This document shows, one piece after another, positions 1-12,300 of a DNA stretch of 64,000 bases. Below the pieces are notes generated by a model. It was not told where the DNA came from, did not search any database, and was given only the letters and a program-made list of their open reading frames with translations. Source of the stretch: Symbiodinium natans (Eukaryota; Sar; Dinophyceae; Suessiales; Symbiodiniaceae). Position 1 is the first letter of the stretch. Every line of letters starts with the position of its first letter. The translations under genes were made by a program, and so were the position numbers. The stretch lies in the NCBI GenBank assembly GCA_905221605.1, contig CAJNDS010002846.1:1-64000 (forward strand). The letters run 5' to 3'.

Positions 1-1142
1 AAACAAGACAAAACTGCGGACACAAACACTATACAATTTCTCTAAACCGCAAACCATAAAACCCTTAAACCCTGAACCCGGGGGATCCCGAAAATTCCGA
101 AAATTCCCGGAATTTTCGGGTCCGGGGGTTTCCCAAAATTCCTAAGATTTTTGGAGAATAATCCTGAAAATTCTCGGAATTTCCGGATGTCCCTGCAAAG
201 GCCCCACAAGCAGGCAATCCCATCATCTGCCGATAGAAGCTAGACCTTAGAAAATAGAATAGAATTGAAAATAATATCAGTACCAATAGATAGATATTAT
301 AATATAATAGAAGCCCATCAGCCTTCGATAGAAATTAGATCTTAGAAACTATGATTATTTCCGAATCAATTTTTATCCTAAATATATCTTGAAGAATTGA
401 TGAATAGAGAACCAAATCCATTGTTGCAATATGAAATCAGTATTTTTCAAAATCATGCTAATTCATCGAAAAATGTGGCCTCCATAGTGCACTCATTGAA
501 ACAAACAATTTTCTCATTTTATGATAAATGGAGGAGTATTTGACCGAGCCTAGTTTTAGATTTTAGATTGACTAGGAATAATGCGTGGGTGTTCTGAAGC
601 CCAGAACCCCCCCCAAACTGTGTTTCCAAAGATTTTGAGCGATCCGTTTTTTTCTTCAATCCACTGCGCTCCAGGACTGGATTTGGTCTGACACCATTTC
701 TTGCTTGATACCTGGCGCGGCATCACCCACGGCTCTTAAACAAGAACTTACAACTGTGGGCACATCTTCTACAGCTGGCTTGGGCACATCTTCTAGAGCT
801 GGCTCGACTGTTGTTGAGAACTTTCCACAGCCCTGGCCCGCCCAAACCCTAAACCCCAAACCCTTTTCACCCCACGCTGAGAGTTCGCGGTTCTAGACTC
901 AAGCAGCACTTCGATCGACATGGGCCCTTCTCTCTTGTTTTGGGACTCTACTAATTTTGGGATTTCCGAAAATCGGGGTACCCTTTTTGGGATCCCTTGT
1001 AGGAGATTCTATTCTATTCGGGGTATAAAATGGGTACCCTTATCTTGGGAAACCCCCATTTAGGTCAACACCCAAAGAACCGTAAGAACGCCTGGCCTTC
1101 TGTCGGTGCTCGCAGTCGTTCGATGGCAGCTCTGTCCTTCTC
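1..1142. other. AT-rich non-coding stretch, no gene recognised
   Basis: Holds an inverted repeat of CCGAAAATTCC-type words around 85-180, an A/T-rich block at 240-560, and a GGGTACCCTTTTTGGG-type imperfect inverted repeat at 977-1065. That repeat resembles the small inverted-repeat elements seen elsewhere in the window. Short open frames occur on both strands but none shows convincing codon bias or splice sites. Confidence 0.5.
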
Positions 1143-1149
1143 AAGGTTC

Positions 1150-1319
1150 AGGGCCAGGGTTCAGGATTTAGGGTTTAGGGTTTGGGTTCAGGGTTTAAGG
1201 TTTAAGGTTTAGGGTTTAGGGTTTAGGGTCTAGGGTCTAGGGTCTAGGGTTTAGGGTTTAGGGTTCAGGGTTCAGGGTTCAGGGTTCAGGGTTCAGGGTT
1301 TAGGGTTTAGGGGTTCAGG
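1150..1319 (+). repeat. Interstitial telomere-like tract with a TTCAGGG variant block
   Basis: TTTAGGG units with interspersed variants. From about 1262 to 1300 the unit is uniformly TTCAGGG, so one variant has spread locally. A 24-bp direct duplication (CACAAGCCTTTGAGAAAC...) follows at about 1439-1486. Confidence 0.9.
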
Positions 1320-1538
1320 GGAACTTTGTTGGGGCTGCGTTGGCTGTGCCAGCTCAAAGGATGTAACGTGAAGGCTTTAGATGTACCGAGCTCTGCCCAA
1401 GAGCCCTGCGCACAGGACTTGGAACACCTAAACTCAAACACAAGCCTTTGAGAAACTATTCAACACAAGCCTTTGAGAAACTATTCAGGGTTTAGGGTTT
1501 AGGGTAGGGTTTAGGGTTTAGGGTTTAGGGTATCTTAC

Positions 1539-1642
1539 ATTCCGACAGCGCCAAGCGCTGCACCCCCAAAATTGACGCTGCCCAGGCCTGTTGCAAAGCC
1601 GCGATGCCTTGACGGGTTGTGTGTCTGGTGCCGAGCAGCACG
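1539..1642 (-). CDS. Probable internal coding exon, protein unknown
   Basis: Open through the whole segment between two TTTAGGG tracts, reading GIAALQQAWAASILGVQRL near its centre. On the minus strand it ends at a good donor (GAAT|GTAAGATA), followed directly by CCCTAAA repeats. The 5' limit is uncertain: acceptors at CACCAG (about 1625) or CAAG|G (1607) both keep the frame. It lies downstream of the LamG gene's stop codon and may belong to another gene. Confidence 0.5.
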
Positions 1643-1643
1643 T

Positions 1644-1688
1644 AGGTTTAGGGTTTAGGGTTTAGGGTTTAGGGTTTAGGGTTTAGGG
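1644..1688 (+). repeat. Interstitial telomere-like tract (TTTAGGG)n
   Basis: About six perfect TTTAGGG units adjoining the exon at 1539-1642. Confidence 0.9.
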
Positions 1689-1699
1689 AGCAATCGCTT

Positions 1700-3120
1700 C
1701 GTGAACCCTGATCCGTAGCTATGCGGTCAGAGCGGAGACTTACGGGAATGATCAGTTGTGGCCTCATCCCGGAAGCCCTCAAGAAGAATGCTGCAACTAG
1801 TGCTGCAAGGACTTGTGATGTCCACATATGGGGGTTTCCGACATTCGGGGTACCTTATTGGGGTCCTTATTATGAGGGAATCCGACTATTTTGGCATGTA
1901 TATTGGAGGTCCCCCATTTACGCAAACCTCCATGTCCTTCTACCCACGCCAAGTCTCAGTGCGATGATCCAGGGCTTAAGGTCCCTATACAGTATATCAA
2001 GGGACTAAAGGAGGGACCCTTATAGGTGACCTTAGGGGGGGGTGATTTAGGGGTTCTATAGGGGTGAGAGGGGAATAAGATTAAGGGTCCCTGGTGGGGG
2101 TCCTTCCTGATACCCCTTACATGTATCGTGCTGTAGTAGTCCATATGCACGTACGGCCCTGAAGTAGGTGCCAATGAGTAGTCCAAACAAGCTGCCATTC
2201 AGCAAAAACCTTCGCGTCAAACATTCCTGGCAGCATGGCCCTGCAAACCTGGTACTATAGTAGGGGTCGGAACAAATACTAATCGCATTCCCTTATGGTC
2301 CCTTTATACTTTTACTATACTACCCCCCAAAAAACCCCATTCAAATTGCTAAGGCTCCTATAGTACTGCTTCACTCAGAAGCAAGCGCCCGCCATTTTGT
2401 CCGGTTGCCTGAAGCCTGTTCGCGTGAAACAACGGTCTTCCTTCGACCCCTTCAACCCCATGTGGGGATTGAAGTAGCCGGAGCCTTGGTAAGAGCCTGT
2501 GTGTCTAGAATCCGACGGGACCCCAGGTCAATGTTGGGGGTATTTTGGGGTTCTACTACCCCAAAATGGTTGGTTGGTTTTTCTATCCTACTACAGAAAC
2601 ACCAAAGGCGACTCCTTGGGCCCAACTTACGGCCAAAGACCCTGCACAACGGAAAGCTGGGCGTTGGCAAGCTGAAACCGGCAAGAAGCACCCTTTTAGG
2701 CCTTACGGGCTTAGGGTTTTAGGGTTTAGGGTTTCAATGATTGGTGAGCTGCAGTGTGCGTTGTAGTCGAGATGTCAGGGCTTGAGGGTTTTGCCTTCAG
2801 GTGTGCTCGCATTTCTTCTTGCCAGAGTTCGGCTTGTTTCATCGAAATCTGCACTTCGACTTATGGCACATGACCTCAGGAAAGCGGCGGCCTTGGTCTC
2901 CCTCCGAACCGTATACTCCCCTTAGAACCTTAAAAAATAATATGCTCTTGGGTTTTATATGAACAAAAATAAACCAAGGGGGATGTAGAACCTGGAAGCT
3001 CATGGACTTGCCTAGGAAGTCTGTACTGAAATGCCGCCCCAGACTTTCCAACAGAATGGCAAACCCCAACCGTGATTCCGGCCAACAGAGCCCAACCAAA
3101 CTGCGACGTCCTTAGTGCCG
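1700..3120. other. Intron-like DNA with small inverted-repeat elements
   Basis: Contains members of two dispersed families: a GGTTTCCGACATTCGGGGTACC element (about 1826-1890) and an element starting TATACTCCCCTTAGAACCTT and ending CCAAGGGGGATGTAGA (about 2910-2992). Also a C/T-rich stretch resembling one at 45.18 kb (2250-2370). No exon could be supported. Confidence 0.5.
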
Positions 3121-3249
3121 AAGTGCTGAACCCCTAAGACCTAAACCCTAAATCCTCTAAACCCTCAACCCTAAACCCTAAACCCTAAACCCTGAACCCT
3201 AAACCCTAAACCCTAAACCCTAAACCCTAAACCCTAAACCCTAAACCCC
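3121..3249 (-). repeat. Interstitial telomere-like tract (CCCTAAA)n
   Basis: About 15 CCCTAAA units with few variants, directly downstream of the terminal LamG-gene exon. Confidence 0.9.
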
Positions 3250-3268
3250 AAGCCCATGGTCGCCGCCT

Positions 3269-3365
3269 TCAAAAGTCGACAGAGTGGGAGGATGAGGTGT
3301 CACTTCCGTAGCTGCTGCTTGCATCTTCGGCCAGATTCAGCCTGGCTCTCTTGCGGTTCAGAGGC
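3269..3365 (-). CDS. Terminal exon with stop codon (LamG gene, probable)
   Basis: Acceptor CCCCAACAG|G preceded by (CCCTAAA)n. It reads PLNRKRARLNLAEDASSSYG, then a Ser/Asp-rich tail, and stops with TGA at 3271-3269. Its phase does not match the exon at 3639-3715, so an exon in 3415-3610 is expected between them, where a Gln/Pro-rich frame is open. Confidence 0.6.
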
Positions 3366-6300
3366 CTGTTGGGGTTTAGGGTTTAGGGGGTTTAGGGTTT
3401 AGGGTTTAGGGTTAAGGGCTTTTTCGAGATAAACGAAGCATACGCCATGGTGAGGCATGCTTGCCGAACCGAGGCTGATGGGCATGCTCAGCTTGCATCT
3501 GATGGGGTTGTAAGTTGTGCCGAAGCTTGCTCGGCTGGGGCTGGGGCTGGGGCTGGGCCGGGGTTGGGGCTGGGTGGGGGTGGGTCAATGAGAGGCTTTT
3601 TGTGACGCAAAACAACCCTAAACCCTAAACCCTAAAACCTTCAGTTTGCTACCGAGGCACCGATCCACAGCCGTCTGCCAGGGCTCCCCCAAGGCCGGCG
3701 CTGTACCGCCGGGAGCTGCAGTGTGAGTCAGGGAACTCCATTGTTTACTGGGGTAGGTTTGGGTGCCCTATAAAAAAATATTTTCTATGGCTTTATAAGC
3801 CTGATATAGGGGTCAGGGGCAATAGAAAGTAAAAAATGTGTTCAAACCTACCTCCGTTTAGGGATTGGGGGGGGGGAGATTGCAGGGTGCTTGCGGGTTT
3901 CGCAGTTTTGGAGGCTCTTGATTTGGGGTTTCAGACTTTAGGTTCATGCTGAAGTCCATTTCATACCCAGGGTTTAGGGTTTAGGGTTTAGGATTTAGGG
4001 TTTCCCCCCCCGCCGCTGGCTGGGTCTGAACGGGGGTATGGGAGCCTTTTTCGGGCCTCTTCCGGCTGGGCATTCTGTGCTTGTGGGCCTGAACCTTGCT
4101 TGTGCGATTGAAGAGAGCTGGCCGCCCAACATCTCGAAGTACTAGTGCTTAGGATAATTTCCCGAAATGTTTTTAGCAATTAACACCCCCTGTTGTGATT
4201 ACGACCCAGCTCAAAATTGGATATCAGGCTCTAGACAACCTAACATACTGGAAATCGTTCATGAAACAAACTTTACGGCCCAAATCCCGGCCGAAGAAAT
4301 GACGATTACCGCCCTTTTTAGTAGCGTGTCAATACTGACACCCCAAGGCAGAAGCAGATTGCCATGTCTGCAAGGTTTAGGGTTTAGGGTTTAGGTCGAA
4401 GAGAAAGCGACCCTGCAACAACCAAGGCCATTAGGTCATTCGATGGCGAAGGAAAGTTCTTTCAGGAGCTCTTGGTTTAGGGCTGGGGATGCTCCCCCTT
4501 ATACTAACAATCCTCAATAGGAAGTATAGTAGGGGGTATTCTAATCCCCATTAAGGACTCTTTGTTTCGGGGGAACATCCCAATTTTGGGCAATTCTATG
4601 CTTCGGAGACGTGTGCCTTAGACCTGGAACGGTGCGCTGCGTCTCTGCTAACAGCTGAAGAACCCCACCAGAGGAGGTGTGCCCTAAACAGCCAAAAGCA
4701 GCAAAGCTCTCCATGTATCCCTCAACACGTGCTCTCAAACAACCACTGGCATTCACTGCTACATTGAGTATCTCAACCCGAGGGTGGAGAGTTCAGGGTT
4801 TAGGGTTTACAGAAATTGTAGAGGACTTGGGCTCAAACTAGCTTGGATCATACGTTTTGACCGAAAGCTTTGATATCGGAGCCTTTGTGGTTTTTGTTCG
4901 TTTACCCCTTGGGCCTCCCTGGTTTTTCGGGCATCTTATTGGCTTTTTGGGCTTCCCTCCCCTTCCAAAGGCGCTTTGATTACTTTCCTTCAGCTCGGTT
5001 TGCCAGCTGTTTCGACAAGCAACTTGGTGTGTTCGTAATGATATCACATACAATTTCTATTTATTTTGTCTCGAGAGTTTAAAGGGTTTAGGGACCCCAA
5101 GCCCCACCTCCCGACTCGTAAAGCCCCTTGATCTGGTTCTCATCCGCAGCAACGGCGAACATCTGGAAATCAGACATCACTCCCCAGGCTTCCTTGGGCG
5201 TTGAGGAGTTTTAGGGTCAGGGTTTCGGGATTCGGCTTCAGGGTTTAGGGTTTTTGTTGAGCGTCGACTTGTTGGGTTTAGACAACTTCGCTTAAGTGCC
5301 AATCGTTGACAACAAATACAGACTTCGACTCCGCAGCTTCCTATGAGCCTTTCCGACACCCCCCCCCCCCCTCCCCCGCGCACTGACGAAATCAGCTGGG
5401 GCCCCGAATTGCTGGAGTTGGGGGGCAACTGTTATGCAAGTCATGCTCCCCAAGCCCTCTTGTGGGCCCGGCAAGCGGTAGGCTCAGTGATACACGATGT
5501 GCACCCGCGCGCCGGGCCGCTGGAACCTACCTGAAGACCTGTCAAGCAGCTTGAGGCAAAGTAGCTCGCGTCACCAGCCAATGGCCCATTCAGTGTGGGT
5601 CTAGCCGGTCAGATGGAAGCAAAGAGCGACACGCGAAGCGACTTAGACACGCCATGGCCAGGGCCAAGATGGCCAAGTGCCGGCAGCAGCCGGCAGCAGC
5701 TGGCAGCTGTCTCTCAGATGAACGTCTGAGGCCAAAAACCCGGAAACTTGCGAGCGCCAAATCAAGCTTTCTGCATGGCTGCAGTGGAAATGCGTAGGCG
5801 CAGCTCGAGAGTAAGTTGAGACATCCACTGGCGGCCAGGGAAAGGGGGTGGGTGTTCGCAGGAAGGCACTGGGAACACATGGCTTGCGAAGCAGCACCGG
5901 GGGGTGGGTTGAAAGAAAAGAAAGACAGAGGTGGAGGGTAAGAGGGAGCTGCGGGTGGAGGAGCAGGAGAGCGGGGGAAGGAAAAGCGAAGGGGGGGGGG
6001 GATGTACAGGGCGGAGGGGAGGTTCAAACAAATGGGGGGGGTCGGCCCAAGTAGTGAAGCGAAGAAGCATATCTCAAAGCTAACTCCTTTTCCCCACACT
6101 TGGTGTGAGGCTTGTCATAGTTTAAGTCAGCCACTCTCCTTGCCCACTCTTGCCGGCTTCCTGGCCAACCCCAGAGAATGCCGAGTATCTCCGGAGTACC
6201 CAGCCTCAAAAACCCCGCGCAGAATTCCGGCGAGTATCCCTGGCGTGCCCCTAGGAGAATCCCTCCAGTGTCCAATCCTGCAAAGTATCCCTGAAAATTC

Positions 6301-9300
6301 CTTGGAGTGCGGGAAAACGGCAGCGACGAAATCCTGCGGCGACGTATCCGCGACGTAATTTTCTGTCCGAAAACGGCAGGATAGATCCCCACGTCTGTTA
6401 GCTCTGGCGGTGGGATGACCGAAGAAAACAGCTCCACTTAAAACTGAAGAGGACTGAACTTCCCCAACTGACGGGCTCACGAACCTGGTTTTGCCAGAGC
6501 TGGGGGTTGAGTGCTTCCGGGCTCTGGGCTTGAAGCTTTCGGGTTTCTAGCCAGGGGAGGCAGGTCAGCTAAGTCTCTGAACCCAAAAAACCCGAAACCC
6601 TACACCCGGGTGCAGGATGCAGGGATGGTCCATTCTTCACTCTTTGGTCGAATTCACCTGGCAGACTCACAACTTCTGATCGTTTTGGGGGTAGGACCGG
6701 GCCTGAACATTTGCAAAAACCCAGCATGCAACTTTCGATTTCTGAACGTTTCACGACTTGCATCCGTATTCCTGCATGTAACACCACTGCCTCAACCAGG
6801 TCTGAGGCCGCTCCCGCAACCAGTTCCCAGATCAAAACCATGACAGGTCCAGTTGGAGGAGCACTGCTGAAACAACCATCTACCACAACCATTTCAGAAT
6901 CAGACTCGCTTTCGGAATCGTGAACAAACTAAAGGCAACATCACATGCACCATTTTTTCAGAAAGCTGAGGGCTTACTACTTAAAGTGAGAGGGATTTAC
7001 GTGCAGGCCTGCATGGCTTGCATCCGAACCAGAAGCTCGCGGAACTCATTGCACCCTAGCCACTCTGCAGCCACGGCTATTTCCAATCACGCCGATTGTT
7101 CCACGCGCCTGAAAGGCTCGAAGGTCAAAGCAAGGCCCTAAAGCCCAGAAGCATACATTCCAGGTTTCCCAGTGACCATACTTACCTACCTAGTCAGCAC
7201 CCTTCCACTCCTGTGTCCTCAAGAGTGAAGGCCTCTTCTTCTCGCTGAAGCCCAGCCCTCCCTCACAACATTTGCTATGCATATTGGTCACTTCTCTAAA
7301 CTATGGTCCTTTCGTGGTCCTTATTATACGGCGGCCGTCTTATTTAGGGTACCCAAAAACATGGACCATAATTTAGAGAACTGATGGGGAAGATACATAT
7401 TTAAACCCCAAACAGCGTTTTGAAACTCAAGGTTGTGGTTCAGGGGTTTCAGGGCAACCTTAAACCCCAAACCGTAAACCCTAAACCCTAAACCCTAAAC
7501 GCTGATTCGAAGCTCCAGGTCCATCCTTGAAGCCACCGGACGGACATCCCAGGCGCGCCTGGGTACGCTTCGAGCCAATGCGCATGCCGTCGATGTAGTA
7601 CCTTAGGCACCCTAAACCCTAAACCCTTAGCCTAAACCCTAAACCCTAAACCCCGAAACCCCGAAACCCTAAACCCCAGGTTCAGGGTTGACTTGGTCTT
7701 ACGGGTTTACAGGGCTTAGTGCCGTAGGAGTTGAGGGAGCCTTGTTTGCATTGAGCCTAGACCCTAAACCCTAAAAACCCCGAAGGTGCTTCTTGGCGGG
7801 GCACATCGTCCTCCGATTGCGACCCACGATGGCGATGTGATGCCAGCCGTCAGACAAGTCCCGTGCGTTGAAGCCCTCCACGAAGGAGTTGCTGTTGTAG
7901 TTCCTTTCTACTATTTGCTTAAGAATCCCCACAAGATGAAAAACAAAACGCTTTTTTAAAATTATTGTGGGTTCTTAAGTAGTTCGAGGTTGCCTAGAGC
8001 CTAGAGCCCAAAACCCGCTAAACATGAAACCTGCATTCAGGTTCTCGGGATAGATGCTAGCATACTTGAAACCTATACACCCTAAGCCCGAAGGGCAAGA
8101 GAAGTACCCTTTGAGTCCCGCAGGGCTTAGGGGGGTTGGGACACATTTGTTGGGATGCCGTGGTGTGCACGAGACTGGCGGGAGCTTGGTTTGAGCCAGT
8201 CAGGATGGCTCATCTATGACAAGAAGCTCAGACAGTGTGATTCGGACCCGTCTGTGCACCGGCGCAACAGCGGAAATCCGGGTGCGGGTACGCCAACCAT
8301 AAATTTTGACTGCGAACGCAAGAGGCCCGTGGTGGCTTGGGGAATGAACGGCAAAGACCCCTAAGCCCCCAAACCCTGACCCCCAAAGCTCTTTGTAGCC
8401 CTTTGGGCTATCTCAGACTTTCGCACATTGGGCTCAAGGGGATCTCATGTTGGGAATCGCTTTCCATCGAACTCTTCATCCTCCATTTGCAGTTGAGAAG
8501 CCCAAGGCGCCCACGTGCGAGGATCACAGCGATAAGCTCTTGCGAGTTCGGCGAATCTGGTGTAGGGTTTCAGGCTCAGGGTTTGAGGGTTTGAGGGTTG
8601 GAGGGTTTAGGGTTTAGGAGGCTTTGAGGGTTTATGGATGGGGGCCGTTCAAGAGCTCTGGTCCCTTTGTCAGGAGCTTAAAACCCCCCCGTGGCTGCAG
8701 GGTCCAGCTTCCTTTTGAGGTAGTCAGGATACAAGCGTGAATAGGAACGTCTAAACCCTAAACTTTAAACCCTAAACCCTAAACCCAGGCATCTGCGGAA
8801 TTTGGGAGTAGCCAAGCCAAGGAGATCCACGAGAAGCACCATTCTGTGTATCGTCCCTAGGCTTTAAGGCTCGGAGACACCCTGAACCTCAAAGGAACCG
8901 TGGCCAGAAGTCTTAGGGTAGTTACATGGTCCCTTAGAAGGGGGCCCATATATACCCCTCATGTACCCTATACAACCCAAGGGCCCATACTTCAGAGAGG
9001 AAGGCACACCCCCAAACCATAAACCCTAAAACCTAAACCTTCGACCCTAAACCCGAAACCCCAAACCCCAAACCCTAAACCCCACCCACCCCCCCCCCCC
9101 CCCGGCAGCCTAGGAGGTCACGGTACGTTCGCGCGCTGACGTCGATCGGCGCCAGAGTCCAAACGGAAATTGTCCACTCCTCGTAGGGCGAGTGATTTTA
9201 TTGCAGCCGCAGATGGGAGGTTCCGACATTAGGGGTGCCTTATGGGGGTCCTTAAAATCAGGATAAGCTCTAAGCACCATAGACGCTGCAAACCTGCCGG

Positions 9301-12300
9301 TGCTCTGTCGAGCACACAAGAGAGGGTGAAGGGCATCCCTATACCCTACCGCCTAAACCCTGAACCCTGAACCCTAAATCATGTCTTAAAGCTGCTGGAG
9401 ATTACAGTTTGGCGTTTGGGGCCTTGGGGTTTTAGGGCCTTAGCTTAAAGAGAACTGGCAGCGGGCCTAACCAAACACGAAAAAAGTAACTCCCACTAGG
9501 GATCAATCCTATTTTCTACTATTTGGGGTGTATATATATATACACATACACATATATATATAGGGTCAATCACTTTCATAAACCCTAATATTTATGGCAA
9601 TTATGTTATAGTGTCATAAGCGTAGTAGTACTACATATACTTATCATGCTTATACTATCATAAGAGCAGTAGTTCGAAACATCGTCATAACATAACCATG
9701 ATAGTATTAGCCGTGGTGTCGACCTATGTCATCGAGAGTGCAGCTCTCAGCGGCCTTAAACGCTTCGGCTCTCAAAGGAGGGTTCGCAGGAGTCTGTGCT
9801 CTGGACAGGGCCTCTGTCCTCTGACCCTGCGTCTCCGGGCCCTAAACCCTAAACCCTAAACCCTAAACCCTAAACCCTAAACCCTAAACCCTAAACCCTA
9901 AACCCTAAACCCTAAACCCTACACCCCTTGAAGCCCTTAACTTTCAACGTGAGAATCTCAAAGGTCAAAAGGCCGGAAATCAAGGCTGGAACAGGCCGAA
10001 GACGCCCTGGCACTACCCTGAGGGTTGCGCTGGTTTCCCCAAGCCCCCGGCCCCAATCCTGCAGAGAGTACTACCCCAAACCCTAACCCTAAACCCTAAA
10101 CCCTAAACCTACCAGCAGCGAATTCGAGAACACCCCACAGCATGCCGAGGCACAGATCCCAGCTGCACCGTCTGCGGAAGCAGCAGGCATCCACGTCCTG
10201 CCCCCAGAGAGCATAGGGGGGCTCAGGCTTATACTAAGATTTCAGGCAGCTTTGCGGCTTCTTTGAACCATCGGCCCTTTTTCTCTAAAAGGGGGGGGGG
10301 AGGCCTACTCACGTAGCCCAGAAGCGCTCAGAAGATTGAGGTGACTGCAGGTTGAACTGCTGCCTGAACTCCTGAACTGAGCTCTAAACTTCATACGGCT
10401 TATGGTTGAAATTTTGGGCCAGAGCCCTACACTTCGCAGAGCTTGGGCTTTAGGATTGACGGTTTCGCCTTGCACCCTCCAGAACCCCAAAACCCTGAAA
10501 TCTTCACGGAACCCTTCGAAGAGGGGCCCAGCACGGAGCCCCCGAACGGACCAAACCTCTCGGGGCTTAGGGCTGAGGTTTTTGGGGCTCGTTTAGGGCT
10601 TAGGGTGTGGGGCTTAGGGTTGAAGGTTTTCGGGCTCCAGTGCATGCACATAGAGTTCCGAAGAGGCGGCTAAGGTGACATGAGGGTTGAGGGTGTCACT
10701 GCGCGAGGCGCCGGACCGTAAAAACCCAACAAGACTCCAAAAACCCTAAAAAAACGCAAAAACGTGTCCCTCTCTGCGCAAGGCTTAGGGGTTCAACCAC
10801 TAAAGTCCCCAGACCCAAGACTAACGAAGGAATCCCAAAGAGAACCCAAAACCCCCCAAAAAAGGGAATAGGGGCCTTTTCTGGGTCCTAGCCCCCCATA
10901 CCCTACGGCCCCCAAAAGCCTTGGCAGTTAAGGGCTTCCGGTTGCTGGCTCCGTCGAAGTTGATGCCGCGCTTCCCGCCCGTGTTGATGGCTGTGACATC
11001 ATCCGGGTTGTGGATGGTGCCTGTCTTCTCAGAAAGGCTAGGTTGCCCAGTAACCTAGGAATAAAAAGGGTGCCCTTTTTTGCTTAACAGGGGTTTATAA
11101 GGGAACCTAAACCCCCAAAAAAGCGAATAAGGGTACTACTGGGCATCCTAGAAGGCGAAGACCCCCCCAACAAATTTACGAAGGCGGCTTATTTCGGGTT
11201 GGGGTTGAGGGAAGCCTACGGTCAGAGAGCCCAACACAAACCGCCAAATAGGGCCCTCCAGGGAACTTCGTTTCCATACGCAACCCCTAAACTCTAAACC
11301 CTAAATCCTAAACCCTAAATTCTAAACCCTAAACCCTAAACCCTAAACCCTAAACCCCTTGGTCGGTCCCAGGTGTGGACGAGGTGGGGTGGAGGGGTGG
11401 GGGTGGAAATCGGCGGCCCAAGGCTCCCATCACGAAGGATTTGCAAGAGCTATCTCGAAGAGACGGCCCGAAGCTATCTTACGCGATTGAGACAAAGGTT
11501 TAGGGTTTAGGGTTTAGGGTTTAGGGTTTGGGGTTTAGGGTTTAGGGTGGCCAAGCAGCAGCGGCTTAGCCCTGAAACCCCACCCAGACCTCGAGGATCC
11601 AAAAAATGGATCCTCTTAAGGGTTGCTAAAAATGACCCAATCGTACTATAGGGTACTATTTGGGGGTTCCATGTTTTGGGGAAGCAGTCCTGAATTCAAG
11701 CTCGGTGGGATGTTACGTCCAACTTGTAAAACTGCATTTTTCCGAGGAAAAACCCAGAAATCAGACAAAGACGAAGACAGGAAAACCATAGGTGTGGATC
11801 ATGGGGGGGGGGGGTGACCTAATGAGTATTAGGAAACCTAAATCCACCCACCAAGAACAGTAACATAAACCCTGTTTCATATGGGGGGGTGTTGGCATGT
11901 CTGAATCTTGCGCCCAAGGGCCAGAGGAGCCACTGATGCCTTCATAGCCCAGGTTCTCCGGGTCGTCGAAGGTGAGGCGGACCAAGGGGTGTGCAACCAG
12001 ACCTTTGGGTGCACGGGGTTGAGGGTCTTAGGGTTTAGGGTTGAGGCCTTGGGTTCAGGGCTTAGGCTCTTTGCAGCGTTTGAACCAGGGTTTTGATAGC
12101 TGCGATCAAAGGGGCTCTTTGGGGGGTAGCCCAAACCCCTCCACCTTTTAGAGATGCCAAGCCGCTGTCCACCAGTATCAGCGTGATGTCTTCGTGAAGG
12201 CTGTAGTCCATCCTTATAGGACATGAAGGTTTACATGAGGGGATCCGGGGATTCAGTGTTTAGTGCCGAGGGCTTAGAGGCTTATAGTGTCTTTTGTTTC

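Noticed and set aside
5590-6099. 169-codon minus-strand frame rich in Pro and Leu
   Set aside because: It lies opposite a G-rich tract, has alternative frames open, no splice sites and no domain; probably compositional.
9938-10065. Open minus frame with acceptor CTCTGCAG|GA (WGRGLGETSATLRVV)
   Set aside because: The LamG exons at 10920-11027 and 9110-9179 already join in phase without it.
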